From assembly GCA_018267195.1 (NCBI GenBank), contig JAFDYY010000026.1, positions 1 to 47,268 on the forward strand: a stretch of 47,268 nt of DNA, in the 5' to 3' direction. The translations under genes were made by a program, and so were the position numbers. The notes under the pieces are model-generated. The model saw only the letters and a list, made by a program, of their open reading frames with translations, ran no database searches and was not told the DNA's origin. Shown piece by piece: positions 26,057-34,108 of the stretch (positions are counted from its first letter, which is position 1; each line of letters begins with the position of its first letter). The stretch comes from Bacteroidota bacterium (GTDB taxonomy: Bacteria; Bacteroidota; Bacteroidia; Cytophagales; Cyclobacteriaceae).

Positions 26057-26359
26057 TTAACTTCTTCCCGCTTTTACTTTAGCCTTAAATTTTTTTAGTT
26101 GCGCCCGCAGGGCTTCGGTGGCCAAATCGGTAGCTTCCTCAAACGAGCGGGCTTGCTCTTTGGCAAAAAGCTGGCTGCCCGGCATATTCAGTTTTATTTC
26201 TACGGTTTTATTTTCCACGCCTTCATTGTTCAATTTTAAAAATACTTCTCCGTCCATCAGCCGATCGTAAAAGGTCTCCAGCTTATCAACTTTTTTTTGA
26301 ATGAAATCAATCAGCTTTACGTCAGCATTGAAATGGATGGAGTGAACTTGCAGTTTCAT
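26057..26359 (-). CDS. hpf: Ribosome hibernation promoting factor (HPF/RaiA family, short form)
   Basis: A 100-residue protein starting MKLQVHSIHFNAD with the beta-alpha-beta-beta-beta-alpha pattern of HPF/YfiA proteins: 'LIDFIQKKVDKLETFYDRLMDGEVFLKL' and 'VEIKLNMPGSQLFAKEQARSFEEATDLATEAL'. It binds the 30S decoding region and inactivates ribosomes in slow growth. It has no long-form C-terminal dimerisation domain. A longer frame from 26422 would overlap the recombinase gene and adds unrelated residues, so I chose ATG 26359. It follows the recombinase gene by 37 bp and is probably co-transcribed. Confidence 0.9.
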   Translation of the reverse strand: MKLQVHSIHFNADVKLIDFIQKKVDKLETFYDRLMDGEVFLKLNNEGVENKTVEIKLNMPGSQLFAKEQARSFEEATDLATEALRAQLKKFKAKVKAGRS

Positions 26360-26396
26360 GGTGTATTGATTTTTAGTGGAACATATATTTATAAAC

Positions 26397-27275
26397 TTAT
26401 GCTTTCGGATGCGCCTGATCAAAAACCTTTTTTAATTTTTCCATAGAGTTGTGTGTGTAAACCTGCGTAGCGGCCAGGCTGCTGTGGCCCAACAGATCTT
26501 TTACGGCATTTATTTCTGCTCCGTGGTTGAGTAAATGAGTGGCGTACGTATGACGCAATACATGCGGACTTTTCTTTTCTACGTTTACTTCTTTTAAATA
26601 TTCTTTTACAATCCGGGTTACTAGCATGGGGTAAAGCGGTTTGCCGGTAGGGATTACCAGCAGGTAGTCAGATTTTTTTTCTATATCCCGGTTACGGACT
26701 TTAACGTACTCTTTCAGTAAACGAGCTAATCCCGTTGTAAAAGGAATAATGCGTTCTTTGTTTCGTTTGCCGAGCACTTTCAGGGTACGGTCGTGCAGGT
26801 TCAGGCTGGTGTCTTTCAGTCCGATTAACTCGGAGAGACGCATGCCGGTGCCGTACAGCAATTCAATGACAACCTCGTTGCGACACCGCTCAAAAGCACT
26901 TCTTTCTTTTTGAGGTTGTTCAAAGGGTGCATTCATTTCTTTTTCATGAACAAAGTGCGGTAATTTTTTTTTCGTTTTCAGGATTTTGATTTTGTCTGTC
27001 GGATTCTTGCTGATCAGTTCTTGTTTCAACAAAAATTTGTAGTACGACCGTAAGCAGGCAATTTTCCGATTGATAGAAACAGGGTCGAGACCGGCCTCTA
27101 CGAGGTTTACAATCCATGACCGGATCAAACCATGGTTGGCTTCGAGAGTTGGAGTGTTATCAAACTCGGAATTTAAGTATTGCTGAAATTGAGTGAGATC
27201 GGTTTGGTATGAAAGTATGGTTTGGGGGCTGTACCTTTTTTGGAACCGGATATATTTTAAAAAAGAATCACCCAT
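26397..27275 (-). CDS. xerC: Tyrosine recombinase XerC/XerD family
   Basis: A 292-residue recombinase with an N-terminal SAM-like DNA-binding domain ('SPQTILSYQTDLTQFQQYL') and the catalytic domain: Arg in 'GTGMRLSELIGL', Lys in 'VLGKRNKERIIP', 'HVLRHTYATHLL', 'LLGHSSLAATQVYTH' with His and the nucleophile Tyr. All active-site residues are present. In Bacteroidota a Xer gene between rpsU and hpf is a conserved arrangement, so this is the chromosome-dimer resolution enzyme and not a mobile-element integrase. Whether it is XerC or XerD cannot be told here. Confidence 0.9.
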   Translation of the reverse strand: MGDSFLKYIRFQKRYSPQTILSYQTDLTQFQQYLNSEFDNTPTLEANHGLIRSWIVNLVEAGLDPVSINRKIACLRSYYKFLLKQELISKNPTDKIKILKTKKKLPHFVHEKEMNAPFEQPQKERSAFERCRNEVVIELLYGTGMRLSELIGLKDTSLNLHDRTLKVLGKRNKERIIPFTTGLARLLKEYVKVRNRDIEKKSDYLLVIPTGKPLYPMLVTRIVKEYLKEVNVEKKSPHVLRHTYATHLLNHGAEINAVKDLLGHSSLAATQVYTHNSMEKLKKVFDQAHPKA

Positions 27276-27305
27276 TATGTGGCTACCAACTTTCAGGACA
27301 ATTTA

Positions 27306-27341
27306 CAAAAAAAATCCCTCGCCATTTTTAAAAGCGAGGGA
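27306..27341 (-). terminator. Intrinsic terminator of rpsU
   Basis: On the minus strand TCCCTCGC and GCGAGGGA pair around a T/A-rich loop and lead into eight T residues. It lies 28-63 bp after rpsU and before the recombinase start, so the recombinase gene needs read-through or its own promoter. Confidence 0.8.
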
Positions 27342-27368
27342 GATTGTTGACAAAATGTCTATCGAATG

Positions 27369-27563
27369 TTAGTAGTTTTCCTGAGCGTATTGCTTTTGGA
27401 TGTAGGCCGCATGAATGATCTCTTCTCTTCTCTTTACCGAAGGCTTGGTAAAAGAGGTTCGGGCACGTAGTTCTTTCAAAACACCGGTTTTTTCAAACTT
27501 CTTTTTGAAACGCTTCAGCGCTTTGTCAATAGATTCATTCTCCTTGATGTTGATAATGAGCAT
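27369..27563 (-). CDS. rpsU: 30S ribosomal protein S21
   Basis: A 64-residue basic protein beginning MLIINIKENESIDKALKRFK with the S21 pattern 'FKKKFEKTGVLKELRARTSFTKPSVKRR'. In Bacteroidota, S21 has been linked with holding the anti-Shine-Dalgarno region of 16S rRNA unavailable, which fits the scarcity of Shine-Dalgarno sequences throughout this window. The gene has a near-ideal promoter and its own terminator. Confidence 0.96.
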   Translation of the reverse strand: MLIINIKENESIDKALKRFKKKFEKTGVLKELRARTSFTKPSVKRREEIIHAAYIQKQYAQENY

Positions 27564-27582
27564 ATTTAATCAATTAGGGCTG

Positions 27583-27612
27583 CAAATATAAAGGTTTGTG
27601 TGCAAATGGCAA
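27583..27612 (-). promoter_or_regulatory. Bacteroidota-type promoter of rpsU
   Basis: On the minus strand TTG (27612-27610) and TATATTTG (27590-27583) are separated by exactly 19 nt, with a leader of about 20 nt to the ATG. This is as good a match to the -33/-7 pattern as the metK promoter. Confidence 0.7.
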
Positions 27613-27615
27613 CAA

Positions 27616-28779
27616 TTACTTTAAAATTGCTCTGGAAATGACTAATTTTTGAATTTCGGAGGTGCCTTCGCCAATGGTGCAGAGTTTAGCATCGCGATAA
27701 AATTTCTCAGCCGGGAAATCTTTAATATATCCATAGCCTCCAAAAATCTGTACGGCATCGTTAGCCACTTCTACGGCAATTTCAGAGGCATAGAGCTTGG
27801 CCATGGCCGATTCTTTTGAAACTGGCTTATGGTGGTTTTTTAAAGCTGCCGCTTGGTGTATTAAAAGCCGTGCGGCTTCAATTTTAGTAGCCATATCGGC
27901 CAGTTTAAAAGAAATTCCTTGAAAAGCCGAGATCGGTTTATTGAATTGATGCCGCTCTTTAGAGTAGTTTAGCGCGGTTTCGTAAGCACCCTGGGCAATT
28001 CCTAAGGCAAGCGAAGCAATGGAAATTCTTCCGCCATCCAGCACTTTCAGGGCTTGCACAAACCCTTCTCCTACCTCGCCAATAATCTGGCTCTTGTGTA
28101 CTTTACAATCCGTAAAAATCATTTCGGCCGTTTCGCTGGCACGCATGCCCAACTTGTTTTCTTTTTTCCCGGCCGTGAAACCGGGCGTGCCGCGTTCAAT
28201 TACAAAAGCAGTCATTCCATGTGAGTCTCCAATATTTCCGGTGCGGACAATAACAACCGCTACGTTACCCGATTTGCCGTGGGTAATAAAATTTTTTGCT
28301 CCGTTTATTACATAGTAATCGCCTTCAGGCTTAGCGACCGTACGCATATTGCCGGCATCTGAGCCGGTGTTGGGCTCGGTAAGCCCCCAGGCACCTATCC
28401 ACTCGCCCGATGCAAGCTTGGGCAGATATTTTTTCTTTTGCGGCTCGCTGGCAAATTGAAGAATGTGGCCTGTGCAGAGCGAATTATGAGCCGCCATAGA
28501 GAGACCGATAGACCCATCTATTTTTGAAAGCTCGGCAATAGCCGTGGCATATTCATGATACCCAAACCCAGCCCCTCCATATTCTTCCGGAACAAGAACC
28601 CCCATTAATCCCAGCGTTCCCATTTTTTTAAAAAGCTCTACCGGAAAATGCTGGGCCTCGTCCCACTCCATCATCTTTGGCCGGATCTCTTTCGCGCCAA
28701 AATCGCGCACCATCTGGGCAATCATTTTTTCATTTTCTGAGACATCGAAATTGATGTCTGCGGTTTCTATCTCACTCAT
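27616..28779 (-). CDS. Acyl-CoA dehydrogenase
   Basis: A 387-residue FAD enzyme that introduces the alpha-beta double bond into acyl-CoA. Helical N-domain with '[24 protein letters not shown]', FAD/acyl contact '[19 protein letters not shown]' and '[22 protein letters not shown]', and C-domain '[33 protein letters not shown]', whose Glu in the GEGTSE block is the catalytic-base region of short/medium-chain enzymes. Most similar to short-chain or branched-chain types. No electron-transfer flavoprotein genes are nearby. Confidence 0.93.
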   Translation of the reverse strand: MSEIETADINFDVSENEKMIAQMVRDFGAKEIRPKMMEWDEAQHFPVELFKKMGTLGLMGVLVPEEYGGAGFGYHEYATAIAELSKIDGSIGLSMAAHNSLCTGHILQFASEPQKKKYLPKLASGEWIGAWGLTEPNTGSDAGNMRTVAKPEGDYYVINGAKNFITHGKSGNVAVVIVRTGNIGDSHGMTAFVIERGTPGFTAGKKENKLGMRASETAEMIFTDCKVHKSQIIGEVGEGFVQALKVLDGGRISIASLALGIAQGAYETALNYSKERHQFNKPISAFQGISFKLADMATKIEAARLLIHQAAALKNHHKPVSKESAMAKLYASEIAVEVANDAVQIFGGYGYIKDFPAEKFYRDAKLCTIGEGTSEIQKLVISRAILK

Positions 28780-28801
28780 CTTTTATTTTTTTTAGAGGGC
28801 T

Positions 28802-28833
28802 CAAAAGTAATCCAGCCAAAATTAATAACCAAA
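28802..28833 (-). promoter_or_regulatory. Bacteroidota-type promoter of the acyl-CoA dehydrogenase gene
   Basis: On the minus strand TTTG (28833-28830) and TACTTTTG (28809-28802) are separated by 20 nt, with a leader of about 22 nt. The 129-bp divergent gap to the UDP-glucose dehydrogenase gene also contains TTAATTTG (28881-28888) on the plus strand, a one-mismatch -7 box for that gene. Confidence 0.6.
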
Positions 28834-28908
28834 CGAATGTTAGGTTGTCGTTTCCCGATATTTGAAGAAAAGGAAAAAGATTAATTTGCAGCCTATATTT
28901 AATGATTT

Positions 28909-30222
28909 ATGAATATTGCCGTAGTAGGAACCGGTTATGTTGGCTTGGTTACAGGTACATGTTTTGCCGAAACAGGAAACAAGGTTACCTGCATTGATAT
29001 TGACGAACACAAAATTGAAAAACTTAAGGCCGGAAAAATCACGATCTACGAGCCAGGGTTAGATATTTTATTTGAACGCAACATTCGCCAAGAAAGGCTT
29101 TTCTTTACCACCCTGCTTGACGAAGGCATAGCCAATGCAAAAATTATTTTTCTTGCTTTACCAACCCCGCCCGGAGAAGATGGCTCAGCCGATTTAAAAT
29201 ACGTATTGGGTGTGGCCGAAAAAATAGGGCCGCTATTAAAAGAATACACCGTTGTGGTTGATAAAAGCACCGTACCCGTAGGCACGGCAGAAAAAGTGAA
29301 AGAAAAAATTGTGGCTGGGGCAAAAACCGACTTTGATGTAGTTTCTAATCCAGAATTTTTGCGCGAAGGGGTAGCGGTAGAAGATTTTATGAAACCCGAA
29401 CGCGTGGTAGTGGGTACTTCATCTGAGCGCGCCAAACGGGTAATGGAAGCACTGTATGCTCCTTTTGTTAGGCAGGGCAACCCCGTTATTTTTATGGATG
29501 AGCGTTCGGCCGAGCTGACTAAGTATGCCGCCAACTCATTTTTAGCCACCAAAATTTCTTTCATGAATGAAGTGGCCAACCTATGCGAAAAAGTAGGAGC
29601 CGATGTAGATGCTGTGCGGAGAGGGATCGGTACCGACAGCCGGATAGGGAAACGCTTTCTCTTTTCGGGGATTGGGTATGGAGGCAGTTGCTTCCCCAAA
29701 GATGTGCAAGCTTTGGTTAAATCATCAGACGATGCCCACTACGATTTTAAAATCCTGCATGCTGTAATGGATGTAAACCGGAAGCAAAAAACCAAGATGA
29801 TCCCTCTTATAAAAGAATTTTTCAACCATGATTTAAAAGGGAAAACCATAGCCGTATGGGGATTGTCGTTCAAGCCTTATACCGATGATATTCGCGAAGC
29901 CCCCGCCTTAGAAAACATTGAAGCCCTGCTGGAAGCCGGAGCGATTATAAAAACACACGACCCCGAAGCCATGGGCAATGTGAAGAAGCTATTGAAAAAT
30001 AAAATTCAATATTTCGAAAACCCTTACGATGCCGTAGCCGGTGCCGATGCCATTCTCATCGCTACTGAATGGCCGGAATTCCGTACCCCTGATTTTGAAC
30101 GTATCTCTTCGCTACTCAAAACCAAAGTGATTTTTGATGGCCGCAATTTGTACGATCTCAACCAAATGAAAGACCTGGGCTTTACCTACTACAGTATTGG
30201 CAGACAAATTATTTATGGCTAA
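28909..30222 (+). CDS. ugd: UDP-glucose 6-dehydrogenase
   Basis: A 437-residue NAD-dependent enzyme that oxidises UDP-glucose to UDP-glucuronate. The N-terminal Rossmann fold starts '[20 protein letters not shown]'; then '[13 protein letters not shown]', '[15 protein letters not shown]', '[24 protein letters not shown]' and '[16 protein letters not shown]' with the catalytic Cys. The C-terminal domain has '[16 protein letters not shown]'. The next gene uses its product directly, and the two overlap by 8 bp. Confidence 0.96.
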   Translation: MNIAVVGTGYVGLVTGTCFAETGNKVTCIDIDEHKIEKLKAGKITIYEPGLDILFERNIRQERLFFTTLLDEGIANAKIIFLALPTPPGEDGSADLKYVLGVAEKIGPLLKEYTVVVDKSTVPVGTAEKVKEKIVAGAKTDFDVVSNPEFLREGVAVEDFMKPERVVVGTSSERAKRVMEALYAPFVRQGNPVIFMDERSAELTKYAANSFLATKISFMNEVANLCEKVGADVDAVRRGIGTDSRIGKRFLFSGIGYGGSCFPKDVQALVKSSDDAHYDFKILHAVMDVNRKQKTKMIPLIKEFFNHDLKGKTIAVWGLSFKPYTDDIREAPALENIEALLEAGAIIKTHDPEAMGNVKKLLKNKIQYFENPYDAVAGADAILIATEWPEFRTPDFERISSLLKTKVIFDGRNLYDLNQMKDLGFTYYSIGRQIIYG

Positions 30223-31204
30223 ACAACGTATCTTAATAACGGGAGGGGCCGGGTTTTTAGGCTCGCATCTGTGCGACCGATTCATTCGCGAAGGCATGGA
30301 CGTAGTGGCTATGGACAACCTGATCACAGGCGATCTGCGTAACATAGAGCATCTCTTTAAGCTGAAAGAGTTTGAATTTTACAATCATGATGTTTCCAAA
30401 TTTGTGCACGTGCCGGGCGAGGTGCACTACATCTTGCACTTTGCCTCGCCCGCCAGCCCAATTGATTATTTAAAAATTCCGATCCAAACATTAAAAGTGG
30501 GTTCGTTGGGCATTCATAATTTGTTGGGCTTGGCCAGACAAAAAAAATCACGAATCATGATTGCCTCTACCTCTGAGGTATATGGCGACCCTACCGTGCA
30601 TCCACAGCCCGAAGAATATTATGGAAATGTAAACCCTGTAGGCCCGCGCGGAGTGTATGACGAAGCCAAGCGGTTTCAGGAAGCCATGACGATGGCGTAC
30701 CACACCTATCACAAATTGGATACCCGCATCGTACGCATATTTAATACGTATGGCCCACGCATGAGGCTTAACGATGGCCGCGTATTGCCGGCATTTATCG
30801 GGCAGGCTTTGCGTGGAGAAGACCTCACCATTTTTGGCGATGGCTCGCAAACCCGTTCATTTTGTTATGTAGATGATTTGGTAGAGGGCATCTACCGGTT
30901 GCTGCTGAGCGATTATGTAAACCCCATGAACATTGGCAACCCAAGCGAGATTACCATTAAAGAATTTGCCGAAGAGATTATAAAACTTACAGGCACACAA
31001 CAAAAAATTGTGTATCAGCCCCTGCCGAAAGACGACCCCAAGCAACGCAGACCCGATATCACCAAGGCCAAAGAAATTTTAAAATGGGAACCTCGTATTT
31101 CCCGCGCCCAAGGATTGAAAATTACTTACGACTATTTTAAATCGCTGCCCCGCGAAGTTCTGTACCATCGCGATCATAAAAACTTTGACGGATTTATCCG
31201 ATGA
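30215..31204 (+). CDS. UDP-glucuronate decarboxylase (UDP-xylose synthase), SDR family
   Basis: A 329-residue extended SDR protein. Landmarks are '[19 protein letters not shown]', '[22 protein letters not shown]', '[37 protein letters not shown]' with the YxxxK pair, and '[12 protein letters not shown]'-type substrate region ('[17 protein letters not shown]'). These are the marks of UDP-xylose synthase, which converts UDP-glucuronate to UDP-xylose. It follows ugd directly with ATGGCTAA overlap, so it acts on that product. I chose ATG 30215; an upstream in-frame start at 30197 lies inside ugd. Confidence 0.94.
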   Translation: MAKQRILITGGAGFLGSHLCDRFIREGMDVVAMDNLITGDLRNIEHLFKLKEFEFYNHDVSKFVHVPGEVHYILHFASPASPIDYLKIPIQTLKVGSLGIHNLLGLARQKKSRIMIASTSEVYGDPTVHPQPEEYYGNVNPVGPRGVYDEAKRFQEAMTMAYHTYHKLDTRIVRIFNTYGPRMRLNDGRVLPAFIGQALRGEDLTIFGDGSQTRSFCYVDDLVEGIYRLLLSDYVNPMNIGNPSEITIKEFAEEIIKLTGTQQKIVYQPLPKDDPKQRRPDITKAKEILKWEPRISRAQGLKITYDYFKSLPREVLYHRDHKNFDGFIR

Positions 31205-31836
31205 AGTACTCTCCCGGGGTGCTCTTGCTTGTTCTTGTTTCCTGTGTTGATGTGGCCCGCTTTGAGGTGCCGCAACCGGAGGGCGTAAAAGATGAAAAAT
31301 CTATTTCTAAAAAATGGGTAGGAAAATACCTCAACCTTACCGATTCAACGTTGCTCCTGGTTACTCAGGAATTAATTGTTAAGGTTGCTTCGTTTAATAC
31401 GAAAGATGCGCTTTCCAAAATAGACTCGGCTGACTTAATGAAAATGGGATCGTTAAAACAAGGGCGGGTAGAAGCTGGTTTCGACCACGCTATAACCGAT
31501 TTCAAAATTGAAGGCGACAGCATTTTCTACCACACCACCACGCACGACACATTATTTTTTCAATCAGAAAGATTCAGGATAAGAAAATTTAAAGGCTATT
31601 ATTTTTTAAACAAACAAATCGCTCCCGGCAGTTGGGAAGTTTATAAACTGGAAAAAGTAAAAGAAGGAATAATAACCGGAACGATTTCCACCAAACAAGA
31701 ACTGAACGAGTTGCGGGCTGTTACGGAAACGTATAGCGATACGATTTACCGATTCAGGCCTACCCGTAAGCAGTTTAAAAAATTACTTCAGGAAAACGGA
31801 TTTAAAACCGAGCAAAAATTTCTGCGAATCGAGTAA
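31201..31836 (+). CDS. Hypothetical lipoprotein
   Basis: A 211-residue protein that I do not recognise. It begins with a short lipoprotein signal, [15 protein letters not shown], with Cys15 as the probable lipidated residue. The rest is soluble and rich in beta-strand patterns and Lys/Glu, with '[16 protein letters not shown]' and '[27 protein letters not shown]'. Its ATG overlaps the stop of the UDP-xylose synthase gene (ATGA), so it is translationally coupled to nucleotide-sugar genes. A link to surface polysaccharide is possible, but coupling alone does not show it. Confidence 0.7.
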   Translation: MKYSPGVLLLVLVSCVDVARFEVPQPEGVKDEKSISKKWVGKYLNLTDSTLLLVTQELIVKVASFNTKDALSKIDSADLMKMGSLKQGRVEAGFDHAITDFKIEGDSIFYHTTTHDTLFFQSERFRIRKFKGYYFLNKQIAPGSWEVYKLEKVKEGIITGTISTKQELNELRAVTETYSDTIYRFRPTRKQFKKLLQENGFKTEQKFLRIE

Positions 31837-33195
31837 TTAAGAACGGCTGAAATGCTGGTAGAAGGCCACAATTGTTTCAATGCCGATCAGAAAATTCTTT
31901 ACACCATAATGTTCGTTGGGCGAGTGGATGGCATCACTGTCGAGGCCGAACCCCATGAGTACCGTATCCAATCCCAATTCTTTTTTAAACAATGAAACAA
32001 TGGGAATGCTGCCGCCATCGCGTGTGGGAATAGGTGTTTTGCCCCACACCTCTTCAAAGGCTTTGCTCGCGGCATGAAATGCTTTGGAGTTGGTGGGAGT
32101 AACAGCCGGCTCGCCACCGTGGTGGGGCATCACTTTTACTTTTACCGACTGGGGGGCGATTGCTAAAAAATGATTGGTAAACAACGTCATGATTTCCTGG
32201 CTGTTTTGATGAGGCACCAGTCGCATAGAAATTTTGGCATACGCTTTAGAAGGCAAAACAGTTTTAGCTCCTTCTCCGGTATAGCCGCCCCAAATGCCGT
32301 TTACATCTAATGTAGGCCGGATGCCCGTGCGCTCAATAGTGGTGTAGCCTTTTTCGCCTTGTACTTCATCAATAGCCAAATCTTTTTGGTAGTGATGCAG
32401 ATTAAACGGGGCGCTGTTAAGCTTTTTTCGTTCGGCATCAGACAAAGTTTCTACTTGGTCATAAAATCCGGGAATGGTTACCCGGCCGTTTTCATCATGC
32501 AGGGAGGCAATCATTTTGGAAAGCGCATTGATGGGGTTGGCTACGGCTCCGCCATATACTCCTGAGTGTAAATCGCGGTTAGGCCCGGTTACTTCTACTT
32601 CTACATAACTCAACCCACGAAGCCCGACTGTAATAGAAGGACAATCCAACGAAATAAGTGAGGTGTCTGAAATCAAAATAACATCGGCTTTCAGTTTATT
32701 ATTATTTTCCTTTACAAACGTGCCCAAATTATCAGAACCTACTTCTTCTTCGCCTTCAATCATAAATTTTATGTTGCAGGGCAGTTGATTTAGCTTCATC
32801 ATGGTTTCAAAAGCTTTGAGGTGCATATACACCTGGCCTTTGTCATCGCACGCTCCGCGTGCAAAAATCTTCCCGTCTTTTATAACCGGTTCAAACGGGG
32901 GCGAAGTCCACAAATTGAGAGGATCAGGCGGCTGCACATCATAATGTCCATAAACCAAAACCGTGGGCAGCGAAGAATTTATTTTCTTTTCACCAAATAC
33001 GATTGGGTGCCCCTTCGTTTCGCAAAGTTCTACCGAATCAGCACCTGCCTTTTTCAGTTGGGCGGCCACATACTCGGCTGCCTGCCTTACATCTTTTTGA
33101 TGACGGCTATCGGCACTTACCGAAGGGATGCGGAGCAACTCAAACAGTTCATCGAGAAATCGTTGCTGATGGGTGTGGATGTATTCGCGAATCAT
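31837..33195 (-). CDS. M20 family dipeptidase
   Basis: A 452-residue metallopeptidase. Zinc ligands and catalytic residues appear in order: 'LVYGHYDVQPPD' (His, Asp), 'ARGACDDKGQ' (bridging Asp), 'MIEGEEEVGSDNL' (catalytic Glu and metal Glu), 'ILISDTS' (Asp) and the final His in 'DAIHSPNEHYGV'. A lid domain carries 'DLHSGVYGGAVANP'. This pattern is that of the CNDP/dipeptidase subgroup, which cleaves small peptides in the cytoplasm; no signal peptide is present. Its stop codon abuts the convergent lipoprotein gene with no gap. Confidence 0.93.
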   Translation of the reverse strand: MIREYIHTHQQRFLDELFELLRIPSVSADSRHQKDVRQAAEYVAAQLKKAGADSVELCETKGHPIVFGEKKINSSLPTVLVYGHYDVQPPDPLNLWTSPPFEPVIKDGKIFARGACDDKGQVYMHLKAFETMMKLNQLPCNIKFMIEGEEEVGSDNLGTFVKENNNKLKADVILISDTSLISLDCPSITVGLRGLSYVEVEVTGPNRDLHSGVYGGAVANPINALSKMIASLHDENGRVTIPGFYDQVETLSDAERKKLNSAPFNLHHYQKDLAIDEVQGEKGYTTIERTGIRPTLDVNGIWGGYTGEGAKTVLPSKAYAKISMRLVPHQNSQEIMTLFTNHFLAIAPQSVKVKVMPHHGGEPAVTPTNSKAFHAASKAFEEVWGKTPIPTRDGGSIPIVSLFKKELGLDTVLMGFGLDSDAIHSPNEHYGVKNFLIGIETIVAFYQHFSRS

Positions 33196-33369
33196 AAAAG
33201 TAGGATTTTAATCGGAGTTTGAATAAACGTCTGCAAAATAAGAATACTATTCATGGATTGTGAATAGATGAATACGAAAAATGAGCCTAACTCGTTCCAG
33301 TTATTGCAAAACAATACAAACGGATACGATAACGGAATAAAAATTGACCCCCGTATTTCTCAAACACGC

Positions 33370-33377
33370 TACCTTTG
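33370..33377 (+). promoter_or_regulatory. -7 promoter box before the conserved 165-residue protein
   Basis: TACCTTTG matches TAnnTTTG exactly and ends 4 nt before ATG 33382. A TTGAC at 33344-33348 could be the -33 element, with a longer than usual spacing of 23 nt. Confidence 0.55.
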
Positions 33378-33381
33378 CTTT

Positions 33382-33879
33382 ATGTTCGTAGAATATAAAA
33401 ACCTTTCCGCAGCATCGCGCTGCTGGATTTTTCAAGCTCACCGAATGCTTTTGGCCGGGGAAGTCCAAACGATTGAAGAAATCCTTACTGCTTTTTGCGA
33501 AGGCTGGAATACCCATGGTGAATTGCTGACCCCCTATTTTGAAATTCGCGAAAACCGGTTTGTTATTTTGGTAGTGGATGAAACCCGTCTATCGGCCAGT
33601 GGTTGCAGTATAGACAGCGCCACTCGCGTAATGAAGGAATTACAGCAGCGATTCAATATTAATTTTTTCGACCGGACACAGGTTGCGCTTCAAATAAATG
33701 GCAACGTAGTTACCTATTCACTGAAAGAGGCCAAGGAAGCACTGGCCAACGGCACATTGGCGGCACAAACCATTCTGTACAATACACTGGTGGCTACTAA
33801 AGGCGAACTGGAAACAGCCTGGCTGGTGCCGATAGAAAAATCGTGGCTCTCTAAATGGCTGCCCCCACACTTGAAGTAA
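33382..33879 (+). CDS. Conserved Bacteroidota protein often mislabelled 'ABC transporter ATPase'
   Basis: A 165-residue protein starting MFVEYKNLSAASRCWIFQAHR. I recognise its pattern ('EILTAFCEGWNTHGELL', 'FVILVVDETRLSASGCSIDSATRVMKEL', 'FFDRTQVALQINGNV') from a family widespread in Bacteroidota that carries an ATPase label in databases, although no Walker motif is visible. Function unknown; the conserved CSIDS block could be an active site. A frame 38 residues longer starts at 33268, but a consensus -7 box at 33370 lies inside that extension, so ATG 33382 is preferred and the mRNA may be leaderless. Confidence 0.8.
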   Translation: MFVEYKNLSAASRCWIFQAHRMLLAGEVQTIEEILTAFCEGWNTHGELLTPYFEIRENRFVILVVDETRLSASGCSIDSATRVMKELQQRFNINFFDRTQVALQINGNVVTYSLKEAKEALANGTLAAQTILYNTLVATKGELETAWLVPIEKSWLSKWLPPHLK

Positions 33880-34108
33880 AACCCGATAACGCTAATTATC
33901 AGACTGAGACTCAGCATAAAAAACTATGCCGGATAAGACAGAAGCAGGAAGAAATACATCCGGAGTAAGAAATGAAATACTATCACCATAAAACCTACTC
34001 CATTTCCGCTACTAACTGTAATCATTGCAACAAAACAATAAAAGCAACGCACACAGAGAGACAGCCGGGCAATAGAATTAACCGCGAACTTTTGTAATTT
34101 TAACCTTG

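Noticed and set aside
26397..27275. Xer recombinase as an integrase of a mobile element near tRNA-His
   Set aside because: It is 17 kb from the tRNA and sits in the conserved rpsU-xer-hpf order; no att-like direct repeats of the tRNA 3' end were seen.
33236..33262. CTATTCA/TGAATAG short inverted repeat upstream of the conserved 165-residue protein
   Set aside because: Arms are 7 bp, A/T-rich and match nothing else in the window; chance occurrence is likely.
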